Made by a program: the position numbers and the translations under genes
Part shown: positions 21,801 to 33,998 of the stretch, piece by piece
Position numbering within the stretch: position 1 is the stretch's first letter
Layout: each line of letters begins with the position of its first letter
The notes under the pieces: generated by a model
Database searches by the model: none
Told to the model about the DNA's origin: nothing
Seen by the model: the letters and a program-made list of their open reading frames with translations, nothing else
Origin: Adiantum capillus-veneris
Taxonomy: Eukaryota > Streptophyta > Polypodiopsida > Polypodiales > Pteridaceae
DNA length: 64,000 bases
Direction of reading: 5' to 3'
Assembly (NCBI GenBank): GCA_014529385.2
Contig: CM043943.1
Location: forward strand, 160,098,247-160,162,246

Positions 21801-21816
21801 GTTTAGAGGGGGTGGA
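21801..21816 (+). other. Polypurine tract
   Basis: TTTAGAGGGGGTGGA sits immediately before the 3' LTR, in the position of the plus-strand primer. Confidence 0.85.
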
Positions 21817-23184
21817 TGTCGTGCTGTGACATGTACATAGTGGGAACACATGCTACAAGAGATATCTTGTAACTTTTTAGATACATAATTATATTTTCTA
21901 TAATGTACATATGCATATGTAAGTATAAAAATAATCTTTCTATCTCATCTTATTATTTATCTCAAGGGTAATGTATTCTTACTTTACCATCAAAAAATAC
22001 TATGGGAAAAGTGTCAATAGCTCCGCCTCTTTAACTTGGGGCAAAAAGAATTGATTCTTTATTTCTACTATTTCATTATCACCTCACACCCTAGCTAGAT
22101 CCTATATCTAGGGTAAACTCCAATATATATATATTCTATGTATTTTTTATACTTTTCTTATATTTCTTTTTAAATAGCTACTAGCAGAGAATCAAATCCT
22201 AGTGGGACACTAGGTGGCATGATTTCAAAGATACACTTATTTTAATGCATTATTGCAAGCATGGTTACAAAACTTTGTCAAGGAGAAATGTCATGCTTTC
22301 ATATGGCATGAGGTGTCCTTGGGAATTAAATGAAAATCAAGGCTAAGGAGACCACATGAAGACTTTTGCTGCCATAAATGGACCCTATTTTGATGAATTT
22401 TTTACACAAGGTTCCAATCCGAATTGGAGAATGATTTAAATATGAAAATCGTAGCTAATGAGCTGAAGTTTCTGCCCATATTTTTATTTTTTTATTTGGA
22501 GCTACGGTTGAGGAGATATGATCAAAATACTGGACCCCAGTCTGCCCACATCATGCAGGGACAGCTCATTTCCAACTTTTCCAATTCCTGTTCACACTGG
22601 CTCCTCTCTTCTTGTGTAAACCCTTGTGGGTTCCCTTCACCTATAAAAGGGGACCTCTTCTTCCTTGGAAGGAACTCAAGCATTCAAGCCATTGATGAGA
22701 GGAATTCTTGAGGGAGTGAGTAGTAATGCCTAATTGTACTTAGCCCCATTAACATAAGCCCAAGCCTACACTTTCTCCTAGAGGAAAACTAGCCATTCTT
22801 GTACGCCATCCTTGGAGGATCAACTCTAATCAAAGAAGGTGTTGTACTTGGCATATCAATCAAAGTGGAATTATCCACTCTTCTTCTCTCTCCATCAATA
22901 ATGGTGCCGAAGGGTTTCAAGTAAGATGTGTTCTACATTGATGTTTTCTTGATTTCTTGTTGTTTTCATTTTCATCTCTAATCCAACATATATATATGTA
23001 TCTAATCTCATCTCCTTAACCAAACCTATCTCTCTCATTCATTCATCCTCTCTAGGTTCTCTTTGCTACAGGTACATCTCTCCCCGCAGTATCCTTATTG
23101 CCTACGGGCAAGAATAGGGCTTGGGAGGGAAACTTCTCATCTCTTCACTTCTCTCATATCTACATTTCTCACATACTATCCTAG

Positions 23185-23403
23185 ATGAATAACCCACATG
23201 ATGATCATTTCTATCGCTTTCACTCTGTACGATCTATTAGAATTAACGTATGGATTAGCCGTAAAATACACTTTCAACAACGTATAGTGTTTCTCTTCGG
23301 CCCTGAAAGGCTCAATGAAATACTTCTATCACCGGATCCCATCATACTACCTCTCATAGACTATAATTTTTCTTTTGATGTAAGCGTAGTTATCTTGCTA
23401 TGA
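23185..23403 (+). CDS. LTR mini-ORF A, 3' LTR copy (72 aa)
   Basis: Identical protein to the ORF at 15,174-15,392. In the 3' LTR it lies downstream of a second TATA box. It could therefore be made from LTR-initiated transcripts that leave the element. Confidence 0.6.
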   Translation: MNNPHDDHFYRFHSVRSIRINVWISRKIHFQQRIVFLFGPERLNEILLSPDPIILPLIDYNFSFDVSVVILL

Positions 23404-23612
23404 ACCAAGAGGATTTGTACACACAATTAATCCCAATCACTAGACAAAATATCTATATTCTGGTAAGCACAAAACTACAATTCCAAAGAACAATTCGTAG
23501 CCTATTTGGTCAGCCAAGATTGAATGCCATTAACTCATCCATTAACCCTTTCATATTACCCATGATACGATATGACCATAGCCTTGATGTTTTCATCTTC
23601 ATATTGTTTTGA
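23400..23612 (+). CDS. LTR mini-ORF B (70 aa), intact copy
   Basis: Starts in the ATGA overlapping the stop of mini-ORF A and runs 70 codons. Residues 27-70 are 50% identical, without gaps, to the C-terminal part of mini-ORF A, with most conserved residues encoded by different synonymous codons. The N-terminal third differs. Its position in the LTR is matched in the 5' copy, where a stop has shortened it. No known domain is recognised. Confidence 0.6.
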   Translation: MNQEDLYTQLIPITRQNIYILVSTKLQFQRTIRSLFGQPRLNAINSSINPFILPMIRYDHSLDVFIFILF

Positions 23613-23817
23613 CATTCTCTTTTGCGTTCTTTCTTTGTGTATGTGAATGCAAGAGAGAAAGAGTGAGTCTTCTTTGATTGCACTTCTTTCCAAACCCTAG
23701 TCTTCATGGCATCTATGGTTTAACTCCTTCATATAGTTTTTGTTGAGTTCTCTCACAAACTCTCACAGCCATAAGCCCGGTGCTTTCCTGGCAAGACCGC
23801 AAATTTCTCGACAGCGT

Positions 23818-24104
23818 AAATGGCTGTAAGAGCCTTGAATCGCAACTCATCTAATCTATTAGCTATAGAGCTACTTAAAGCTCATTTTATGAATGAATAA
23901 ACACAAGTCTATTTTGCATTACATCTCCCTTGTTTATGGTGAGCTTGTGATGGCTTAGCAAATACTCAAGATCGTGGTTATGAGTCCAAGTTATTGATCT
24001 TGGAACCTAATTCGCTTGAGTGATAATCTAGCCAACACACACTCACTTGTGTGCACCATGTTTCTCTTTCATTCACCCTAGCTAGCACGATCCCATTCCC
24101 ATCA
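23818..24104 (+). repeat. Truncated LTR (5' LTR position), partner of 60,798-61,126
   Basis: From about 23,866 the sequence matches the reverse complement of 60,798-61,040, ending CCCATTCCCATCA. It is followed at 24,107 by TGGTATTAGAGATTTA, an altered initiator-Met primer site, so this is the 3' end of a 5' LTR. The upstream part is missing or diverged next to the insertion site of the 10-kb element. Confidence 0.7.
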
Positions 24105-25068
24105 AGTGGTATTAGAGATTTAGGTTATGCTAGTTAGGTTTGTCGTTATGCATTAGTGTGTTAGTGATTAGCATCTCCATTAGATTGATTAGCATTCCTT
24201 AATTATCATTATGATCCATTGGCATTTTCCATAAGTAGTTGCATCTCTCACTAATTAAGCCCTAATCTAGCTATGTGTGGGCATGTCCTTGGGACACCCA
24301 AGAGGCCACTACCCTCCATGGTTCGATAGGCTTGATTAGGGAGAGGTTTAGTATCCAGTTTGTTGTTTATATTTAGTTTGTTTTGTGTCAATTTTCTCCT
24401 AGCTTGCATCTTCAATTAATCTCTCCACCTTCACAATCACCTAATGATATCCACCTCATCTCGAAGTGCTCGACACAATGTCTCCATAGAACCTTCAAGT
24501 GCTCCATTCTGACATTGGGAGCACATCTAATTGAATTTCCCGATTTAGGTGTGTGTGCATTTTGTGTCTGTAGCAGCAAGGTCAAATCCTAAGTGTGTGT
24601 GTGTGGTGCATTTAAAGCCAAAAAAAGGAAATTCCTTTCTTTTGTTTTGGGAAGGAAATTTTTTGACCCAATAGCGTGTGTACCTCCTATTTTATAGGAG
24701 TTGACCCTTATTCTTTGAGGGGCCATACCACAAAAGCCACCTAAACTTCTAAAGGAGGGCGCCCACTATGGGCAGATTTAAAAAAGGAAATCAAACTCAT
24801 TTCATAAGCGTGGCGGGTCGGGTCTGGACCTGACCGACAACACTAGAACACTATTCAACGGCCGTGAACACCCTGATCGACTGCCGCTGGTGCCCTTTTT
24901 AATCAGATCAACCGACCGCGGACTTCAACCCAGCGGTGAAGCGTATTAAAAGCATAGTTTGGCTCCGCAGGCGAGGGTTCCCACGGCACTGCATTGACCC
25001 TGTCGACAGAAACGAGCTTGAATACAGTAAGCTTTTTGGCGACTTTCGAGTCCGCTAGGGTTGAGTCT
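24105..25068. other. Non-coding region between two LTR elements
   Basis: This is the interior leader of the truncated LTR element, then GC-richer DNA (about 24,810-25,060). No coding frame with a recognisable motif. Confidence 0.45.
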
Positions 25069-25260
25069 TGTTGGGGTATAAAGCCCAATGTGGTCGCCCA
25101 GGTAAGTGGGCGGGCCGCCAGGTATGTACACATATTCTTTTGTAAAAACCTAATAAGAACTCACTATGCTCTACACATTACAGTAGAGCGAGTTCACCAT
25201 ATTGTCGTGCTCTTCTTCTCGCACTCTCTCTCGCATCGCACTTCCGCTCGTACTCCTTCA
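25069..25260 (+). repeat. 5' LTR of a copia element (192 bp)
   Basis: Begins TGTTGGGGTATAAAGCCC and ends TACTCCTTCA. It is matched on the opposite strand by a 192-bp copy at 62,100-62,291. A primer site follows directly. The TATA-like GTATAAAG sits near its start. Confidence 0.85.
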
Positions 25261-25262
25261 AC

Positions 25263-25275
25263 TGGTATCAGAGCT
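25263..25275 (+). other. Primer binding site (initiator tRNA-Met)
   Basis: TGGTATCAGAGCT begins two bases after the LTR end and matches the initiator-Met tRNA 3' end used by many plant copia elements. Confidence 0.9.
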
Positions 25276-26352
25276 CAGATCGAGGCTCGGGGAAGCATTT
25301 GCAGGTAGCCAGAGTCACGTGCTCAGATTGGAGTGAGATTCGACAGGCGAAGACACGGCCCCAATTCTTGTGGGTGAGCCCGAAGGGCTCGGTGTTCTCA
25401 AAATTTCATTCTGAGGTCATCTCGGCCACCGTTCAACTTCGACAAAGATCTGCGCAGGCCATTTTCGACTACGTGGTCTTGGCGGGTGCAGATCCGACTC
25501 TGCAAATTTGGGGTTTCGGTCTACGACTGCAAGTGCTGAGGATATCTGCACTTCCAGAGTGCTGATTTGTGGCTGTCTACACAACGAAGGACGGCTCACA
25601 GTTCTTGGAGGCGTGTCACATACGACACGGGCGCACCTACACACAGACTGTAGGCAACATCCACTAGTTTATCAGGTAGCTTGTGTTTGCTGCTTGATAT
25701 TCTAGATTTCATCTTGACATTGTAGGTACTTCCACAGGGCATGTATTGTCAGAGATGATGTATGTCTGTTGAGGGTTTGCTGGCTGTGAGTCACGCAGCA
25801 AACAACCGCCGCAACAGTTACAGCATACAGTGGGAAATTTGTGGATGTATGACTTTGTGGGAAGTCTATGTACTATCAGATTTACTGCAGCCTTTGTTGA
25901 GGGTCGAGTGAGGTTTTATTGAGCTGGGGGATTCTCGAATGTTGAGATCCTTTCGGTGATACAGGTCTTGGAGCGATCCCTCGAGCACCCTTAGTTAGGC
26001 AACTAGGATGTATTAACTGTGAGTTAGACAGTTGGGATTGCATCTTTGCTTTACTTCCGTTGAGGCATTGTCGCAGTCTATGCTTACAGGACAGTGAGAA
26101 GACAGTGAGAGATAGTACAGGTGCAGGACACCCACAGCTTACAATGTTAGAGAGATAGTGGTTTTTTGAGATGTTTTTGGTCTGTTTTTTAGTACACCAG
26201 AGCCATTTTACAAAGGAGACTCTGTCAAAATTTCTGCAGAATCTGAAGCTTTCTTGGTTCATTTGACAGGTTGATATTGGTTCAGAGGACAGTTTACAGG
26301 GGAAACTTTGCCGAATTTTTCCCAGGAAAGTAAACTACTGTGAAGCGTAGTT
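25276..26352 (+). other. Copia 5' leader, ~1.08 kb
   Basis: No convincing gene lies between primer site and gag. Short ORFs are not supported. This untranslated leader is long for a copia element. Confidence 0.5.
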
Positions 26353-27165
26353 ATGGCTGGATCACGGGACATTGCTCTTTACAATATCAAGAAGCTGGAT
26401 GGAACTAATTTCCCATTGTGGAAGAAGCAGATTTGGCACGTGTTGGTACAAAAGAAGCAGATAAAACCTATAAAGCTCAAGGGGATAAAACCAGAAGATA
26501 TGGACGAAGATGAATGGAGCGAAATGGATGAATTTGGCACTTTCTACCATTATGCTGACTTTGGCAGAAAGCGTTTACTTCAATGTAGCAGACGAGATGT
26601 CGGCTTATCAAGCGTGGACAAAGCTGAGTGATCTTTATGAGAAGCAGAGTGCAGCTTCACACGTATACTAGCTTAAGAAGCTTGTTGACTTGAAGATGAA
26701 AGAAGGGACACCTATGTCCAATCATCTAAATGAATTCAACACCATCTATAGTCAGTTGTCAGCTCAAGGTGTCACGTTTGATGAACTTGTTAGAGCTATG
26801 TTCCTGTTGATCACATTGCCGAAAAGTTGGGACACTTTTTGCACAGCTTTGAGTAATTCTGCACCTCCAGATGGTTTGACCATAGCAGGTGTAGAAGGCA
26901 GTCTGCTTACTGAAGAAACCAATAGAAAGACAATGGACAAAGTCAAAGGAACAACCTTAGTTGTCAGGGGAAGGACCAAAGAAAAGTACAAAGGTGAAAA
27001 GAGGAATCAGTCTCGTAGCAAGTCCCGCAGTGCTAAAGGCAAGAGTGACATAGAATGCTACCATTGTGGCAAGAAGGGTCACATGAAAAGAGACTGCAGA
27101 GAATGGAAAGCAGAAAAAGGCAAAGAGAAAGCTGAAGACCATGGTGAGAAGAACAAGTCCTCAGT
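26353..27165 (+). pseudogene. Copia Gag, broken by a frameshift and a stop
   Basis: It starts with ATGGCTGGATCACGGG. The N-terminal KKLDGTNFPLWKKQIWHVLV is the copia gag start (DUF4219/UBN2 type). A frameshift lies near 26,560. After it the frame continues with AYQAWTKLSDLYEKQSA, then a TAG at 26,669-26,671, then KKLVDLKMKEGTPMSNHLNEF and onward. A zinc knuckle, CYHCGKKGHMKRDC (CX2CX4HX4C), is at about 27,057-27,098 in a basic region. Confidence 0.85.
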
Positions 27166-28009
27166 GAAGATTCAAGAAATAAATGTGACAAACACTGTTG
27201 CAGAGGATGACAGTCTAGTGTCAGGAGACATCTACTTCTTGAAGAATACAATGGACTCAGCTCTTCTTACAGCATCTGATGGAAATGCACTGAGTGACTG
27301 GATTATAGACTTAGGGGCATCACTTCATGTGTCTCCAAACAAGGAGTGGTTTACCTCTTATGTGACCACTAAGGATCATGTTCGGCTAGGCAATGGGCAG
27401 ACATTTGAGATCTTAGGTGTTGGAGATGTTCAATTGAAGTTTCAGAATGGCTCTTCTTTCATGCTGAAAAATGCGAGACATGTTCCCGCAATTACAAAGA
27501 GCTTGATCAGCACAGGTTTACTTGATGATGCTGGCTACGTCACCACTTTTGGACAGAACATGTGGAAGATATCCAAGGGTTCTTTGACAATAGCACATGG
27601 AGTAAATTCTGGAGGACTTTACATGATTTATGTATCAAATGTCTCTAAAAATGTAATCAATGTAACCGAGCAGCCGAACGTTTCTTTGTGGCATAGCCGG
27701 TTAGAACATATGTCCAAGAAGGGAATGGAAATCTTGTCTCGTTTTGGTTATTTGCCTGGCTTGTCATTTAATGATTTTGAATTCTGTGAACATTGTCTGT
27801 ATGGTAAGCAAACACAGCAGCCACATAAGCATAGAAGCAGTAGAAGAGATACACAGTTGGCACTTGTTCATAGTGATTTGTGTGGACCTATGCCTAACCT
27901 ATCTCTAGGGGAAGCTTCTTACTTTATGAAATTTATAGATGATTACTCGAGGAAAGTATGGGTTTACTTTCTCAAGCACAAGGATGAGGAAAAAGAAAGC
28001 TCCTACTAG
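27166..28009 (+). pseudogene. Copia protease and integrase N-terminus, truncated
   Basis: The frame is continuous with the second part of gag. The protease reads WIIDLGASLHVSPNKEWF, with the active site changed from D-S/T-G to D-L-G. The GAG-pre-integrase region follows: LWHSRLEHMSKKGMEIL and FCEHCLYGKQTQQPH (zinc-binding His and Cys). The first part of the integrase core is LVHSDLCGPMPNLSLGEASYF and FIDDYSRKVWVYFLKHKDE. It then ends abruptly in ESSY-stop at 28,009; the rest of integrase, RT and RNase H are absent. The RT half of the same family is at 62.5-64 kb. Confidence 0.9.
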
Positions 28010-28681
28010 CACTAGAACCAAACAAGAAGGGGGATGACAAAGATGTACCAGTGTCAACAGATTAGGTGCTCGCCATTGGAAAACCAACACCTATGTTGCA
28101 AGAAATGGTTTGAGAAGCAGCCACAAGACGAAACCGTTTATCAAAATGTGCCTCAACACCTTAGGATCGACCCTACGTACTACCCAATACTAAGACCACG
28201 ATCCTGGGAGAGTTATGAAGTTTGACAGAGTCGAAGACCATTAGTGCTATACTACCCAGTTCTATCAAAGCACATCAACAACTACAGGCCGACAGAGTCA
28301 TACGTGGTACACACTTTATAGGTAGTGATCTCACAAATGCGAGATGTCCCCAACCTTACATGCCAAATGTTGCTGAAGATAGAAAAAATGATCATAACCT
28401 GCATCATTGCATTTGAAGATATTGAATTATCAAAACACCCATGGCAAGTGTTCCTTGAAGGAACAAAGGAGATAGCTTGGAACATGGAGACGACAGTCGC
28501 GACCAATAGTATCATCATGGGGATGTACACAAGAGTCATGTTCTTGCCCTCACATTATCTGCAAACATTAGAGGAGGCATTCATGCTAGGGTTCTTTGAG
28601 ATAGACCGCACCATCTTTAGCCCCATGATGAAGAATATTTTGGCTCACCATATTGCCTATCAGAGCCCAATCATGAATAGT
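28010..28681 (+). other. Unrecognised sequence with a 183-codon ORF
   Basis: An ORF from 28,325 reads about 120 codons of non-repetitive, Met/Ile-rich sequence before running into the GA microsatellite of the next element. I recognise no domain. It may be decayed retroelement sequence, since it starts where copia homology ends and stops at the next LTR. Confidence 0.3.
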
Positions 28682-28755
28682 TATAAGGCTGCGAGCCTAT
28701 GGTGGGTGAAATCGTGGAGAAGCCATGGCGATTGTAGGGCGAGCATGCATAATAG

Positions 28756-28828
<73 letters not shown>

Positions 28829-28922
28829 AGAGCTCGAAGCCAAAAGCAACACAAAAGTATAACGCTATATGTTTGATTAATTGAATCTACATATATAAGA
28901 AAAAATTGACTAATACTAGTCA
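28682..28922 (-). repeat. 3' LTR of the gag-only copia element
   Basis: Matches 31,005-31,190 with the GA tract expanded. The terminal CA appears mutated (TATA where the 5' copy has TACA). Confidence 0.75.
28760..28827. repeat. (GA)n microsatellite in the 3' LTR
   Basis: A GA run of about 68 bases; the paired LTR has only a short GA patch at 31,080-31,092. Confidence 0.95.
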
Positions 28923-29339
28923 TTCCCTTTTTTTTTCTTTGCAAAACTCACAATTGTGAGTGACTAATACTAGTCATTCCTAACTAGACTAACCATTCTC
29001 ATGATGCTTCAAGTTTTTGGTGTACTTGTGAACCGTGACGTTTAGGTTTTCTCACAACCTAGGGTTTTGGTACACCCATAACCTGGTACTATAAAAATAA
29101 AACACCCCCCCCACTTGAACAGATAGGGTGTAGGTCAAAAATAGCTACCAACAAATGGAGTTTTTGGTTCACTTCCAAATCTTGGGTTTAAGGTGTACTC
29201 AATAACCTCATGAGAATCTGTTTTCAAAAAAGAAGACTTGAACAAAGCTGATGACTTGGAAGGTCTTACCACTTATGTGTGTGTGGCAGTGTCTACAACC
29301 TATACAATTTATTTTTGACTAGGAACAACATAAAAAGAG

Positions 29340-29592
29340 TTTATCTAAAGAACATCAATGTCAATAGAAAGTATATAGGATTTTGTATCCCCATCAATGA
29401 TATGGATCTGAATTTTACCCTTTTTGAAGCACTTATTTGAAGGAAGATTTGTCTTACCGCAGTGAATACAAGGATTCTTCTTGAAATAGTACTTTGTGTG
29501 GTGATTGTTGGGCCCAGAAATGGCACAAGATCTGGTACCAATGGATGGTATGGATGGAACTGAGGTAGAGGCACAACTCGGGGGCGGAGGGG

Positions 29593-29623
<31 letters not shown>

Positions 29624-30468
29624 TCACTATGTATAACTTGTGTATATCACGTGCGTTCAAGGATCATTTCTAAAGCTGCTTATCTGTGAATTTTTTATAA
29701 ATAAACTACACCCTTCTCCTATTTAGTTATTTATCTCCCAATTCCATTCTATAGTACCCTTTTGTATGTAAAAATGTGAGAAAAATAAAATTTAATAACG
29801 TGCACTTATGTGATAGTCACATAATTATTAAGTGACCCCCCCAAGAAGCACAATTACTAGCTGCATAGGCACTAGGAATATCAAAAGAACTGGCACAGGT
29901 TACTCTTTTTTCTTCTTCCTACAATGAATTGATGATGCCATCCAAAGAGGACATCATATTTTTTTCTTTTAAAACAGTGGCAATTTGATGGAACTCATTA
30001 GGCAAGCTTTTTAACAAAACGGCTATCAGATCTTCATCTGGCACTGGGGCTTCTACATACACAAATTGAGTTTTGATGCTCTTTTGTCTGCTAGCTAAAG
30101 ATCTTGTGTTTTCATCGGCACGCTTAGCAAGAGAGTACAACTCCATCTTTAGACTCATCATTGAATACTTAGCTTTAGTACCAAAAAGTTTTTCTAGCTT
30201 TATCCATGTAGCACTAGAAGAATTGATATCATCGAAATAATGAATACAGTCATCTTCCAGAGATGTGAGAATAATACCTAATGCTTGCTTTTCCTTGCTT
30301 TGTTGCTCGACAGATAACACTTTGGTAACTGCAGCCAATGTGCCTGCTTCGTCGCCTTGAAAGGGGTTTCATGACACTCCAAAGATTTTTTCGCATAAGA
30401 TAGCCTTTTACCTTTATTTGCCAAGTGTGAAAGTCAGACCTATTGAATTTGTCGACTTTTGATGCCAT
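29340..30468 (-). pseudogene. Copia-like Gag of the gag-only element
   Basis: It starts at the ATG at 30,468 (MASKVDKFNRSDFHTWQIKV), the usual copia gag opening with an F-x-x-W motif. The frame shifts near 30,350 and continues with VEQQSKEKQALGIILTSLEDD and ATWIKLEKLFG. After a TAG at about 29,919 the same frame reads EEEKRVTCASSFDIP up to the inserted MITE. Beyond the MITE it resumes and reaches CIHCGKTNLPSNKC at about 29,470, a degraded zinc knuckle. No protease follows. Confidence 0.8.
29579..29847. mobile_element. hAT-like MITE inserted in gag, copy A
   Basis: Bounded by near-identical 8-mers GCACAACT (29,571-29,578) and GCACAATT (29,848-29,855). Ends are G-rich/C-rich inverted words (GGGGTCACTA / TTAAGTGACCCCC). 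The left end contains a long G homopolymer at about 29,590-29,622. If the insert and one 8-mer are ignored, the gag reading frame on both sides joins in phase, which supports the limits. Related copies are at 43,764-43,991 and ~47,857-48,268. Confidence 0.75.
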
Positions 30469-31004
30469 GTTTGATATGATTTTTCTATGACTGATGTTAA
30501 AGTCAAAAAGTAATACTGAATTCAAATGTTGAGAATAAGATCAATCGCTAAATATAAAAGTTGATGTCGAATTATTGTCGAAGTTGATATGTCTATGGGA
30601 ATCAAGCTTGAGTATTATTAAGGGATCAATAATCAGGAATGGGAAAGGCTTCTGGTTTTATAAAGCTAAATTTTTATTCACACAGCACGTCGATGTTGAC
30701 GAAGGTTGCATTGGACAACAGAAGGTTCACAAGTGCACAAAACACCAACGAGTGAGTATGGGGCGTTCCAAAAAAGTGTGACTGGCCTTGTAATATTGTT
30801 TGCGGCTACTACCACCAAACAAAGGGTTGGAGAAGACCGGCTAAGCATGTATATAGGTATCATCACTATAAGCAACTTACGAGCTCTTTATTCTCTATGT
30901 GTTGAGCTCCCTCAAAGAGACACCCTCCAACAAGTGCTCTATTCAACGGCTGTCACTTATGCACGCTCCCAAGAATCGAGCTCACCAAAGCTTTGATACC
31001 ACTT

Positions 31005-31190
31005 TGTAAGGCTACGAGTCTATGGTGGGTGGTCGTGCAGAAGCCATGATGCATGTAGGGTGAGCATGTAGAATAGAATGATAGAGACAGAGAGCAGAGC
31101 TCGATGCCAAAAGCAACACAAAACTATAATGCTATATATTTTGATTGATTGAATCTACATATATAAGAAAAACTTGACTAATACTAGTCA
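31005..31190 (-). repeat. 5' LTR of the gag-only copia element (186 bp)
   Basis: On the minus strand it runs TGACTAGTATTAG to GCCTTACA, followed by AAG and the primer site TGGTATCAAAGC at 31,002-30,991. Confidence 0.8.
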
Positions 31191-31233
31191 TTCCTTTTTC
31201 CATGCACAATTGAGCGTATCATCTACAGCTATA

Positions 31234-31411
31234 TGTCACACCAATGGTAGGACTGGGTAGCAGGCCAAGGGCCAGGGGCTGACTGGATTAATACGGCTAG
31301 GAGCCGAGGGCCAGCAGGCATGAACTAAGGGGACCTACTTGCAAGGGACAAGGGCTATAAGTAGGGAGGTTGGGAGGAGAACCACATGCCACTCTACCCT
31401 TTGGCCTTTCA
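31234..31411 (+). repeat. Short LTR (178 bp) with primer site
   Basis: It ends CTTTGGCCTTTCA and is followed by TGGTATCAGAACC at 31,414, an initiator-Met-like primer site. A 175-bp copy is on the opposite strand at 49,797-49,971, there preceded by a polypurine tract. The two mark the 5' and 3' ends of one family. The interior following this LTR (from 31,426) has no recognised gene. Confidence 0.75.
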
Positions 31412-31470
31412 TTGGTATCAGAACCAAGGGAGAGCAGCCATGGAGGGGAGGGAAAGGAGAGTTGCATGGA

Positions 31471-33586
<2,116 letters not shown>

Positions 33587-33998
33587 TAACTCAAGTTTCG
33601 TACCAAAGTCTTATCTTTTGCGAGTTATGAAATGCTACGGATTATGGCTATAAACATCATTTGTAATGAGTAGTTATTCTAGTTTCAGAAGCCGGGGTGC
33701 AATGGCACTTCCAGATTGTAAATACAAAACCATTTGACCCTTTCAACCCCATTTTTGGTTAAACCTAAGGTAGCCTTAGTATATAAGGTACCTAGGTCAT
33801 TTTGTAAAAGGAAGGGCTTTAATCATAATCAAAACATAGCGCTGCCGTCTACTGTGTGTGAGAGAGAAAGAGAGTGAGCGTGAGCTTCATCCTCTTGCTA
33901 CGCCCGGCTCGCTCAACACATTGGAGATCCGACTGCACCATTGTTGTAGGCTCGAGGAGAGCTACGCGACAACGCCAAGCATTCCACGCAAGATGAAG

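Larger units (their letters stand above)
13806..23813 (+). mobile_element. Near-complete Ty3 retrotransposon with 1,997-bp LTRs and fungus-like pol
   Basis: Two LTRs of identical length (1,997 bp) bound a 6.0-kb interior that encodes gag, zinc knuckle, protease, RT, RNase H and integrase in Ty3 order. Both LTRs begin TGTCGTGCTGTGACATG and end CTCGACA. The 4 bp on either side are GCGT, which I read as the target duplication. By eye I found only about a dozen substitutions between the LTRs, so insertion was recent. The coding part has few defects: a TAG after gag, a frame change before pol and one TAA inside integrase. The RT and integrase motifs differ from Tat, Athila and chromovirus lineages. 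The element interrupts relic DNA near 13.8/23.8 kb. Confidence 0.95.
21817..23813 (+). repeat. 3' LTR (1,997 bp)
   Basis: Full-length partner of 13,806-15,802 with about a dozen visible differences. It ends CTCGACA and is followed by GCGT, matching the four bases before the 5' LTR. TATA box at 22,642-22,651. Confidence 0.95.
28682..31190 (-). mobile_element. 2.5-kb gag-only copia-like element (non-autonomous)
   Basis: LTRs at 31,005-31,190 (5', minus strand) and 28,682-28,922 (3') share the sequence from TGACTAGTATTAGTCAATTTTT to GTAGCCTTACA. The 3' copy is longer because of an expanded GA tract. An initiator-Met-like primer site (TGGTATCAAAGC) is at 31,002-30,991. A purine-rich run is at 28,923-28,940, next to the 3' LTR. 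Between them only a copia gag is present (30,468 to about 29,400). No protease, integrase or RT is found, so this fits the TR-GAG class of gag-only LTR elements. A small hAT-like element is inserted inside gag. Confidence 0.8.
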
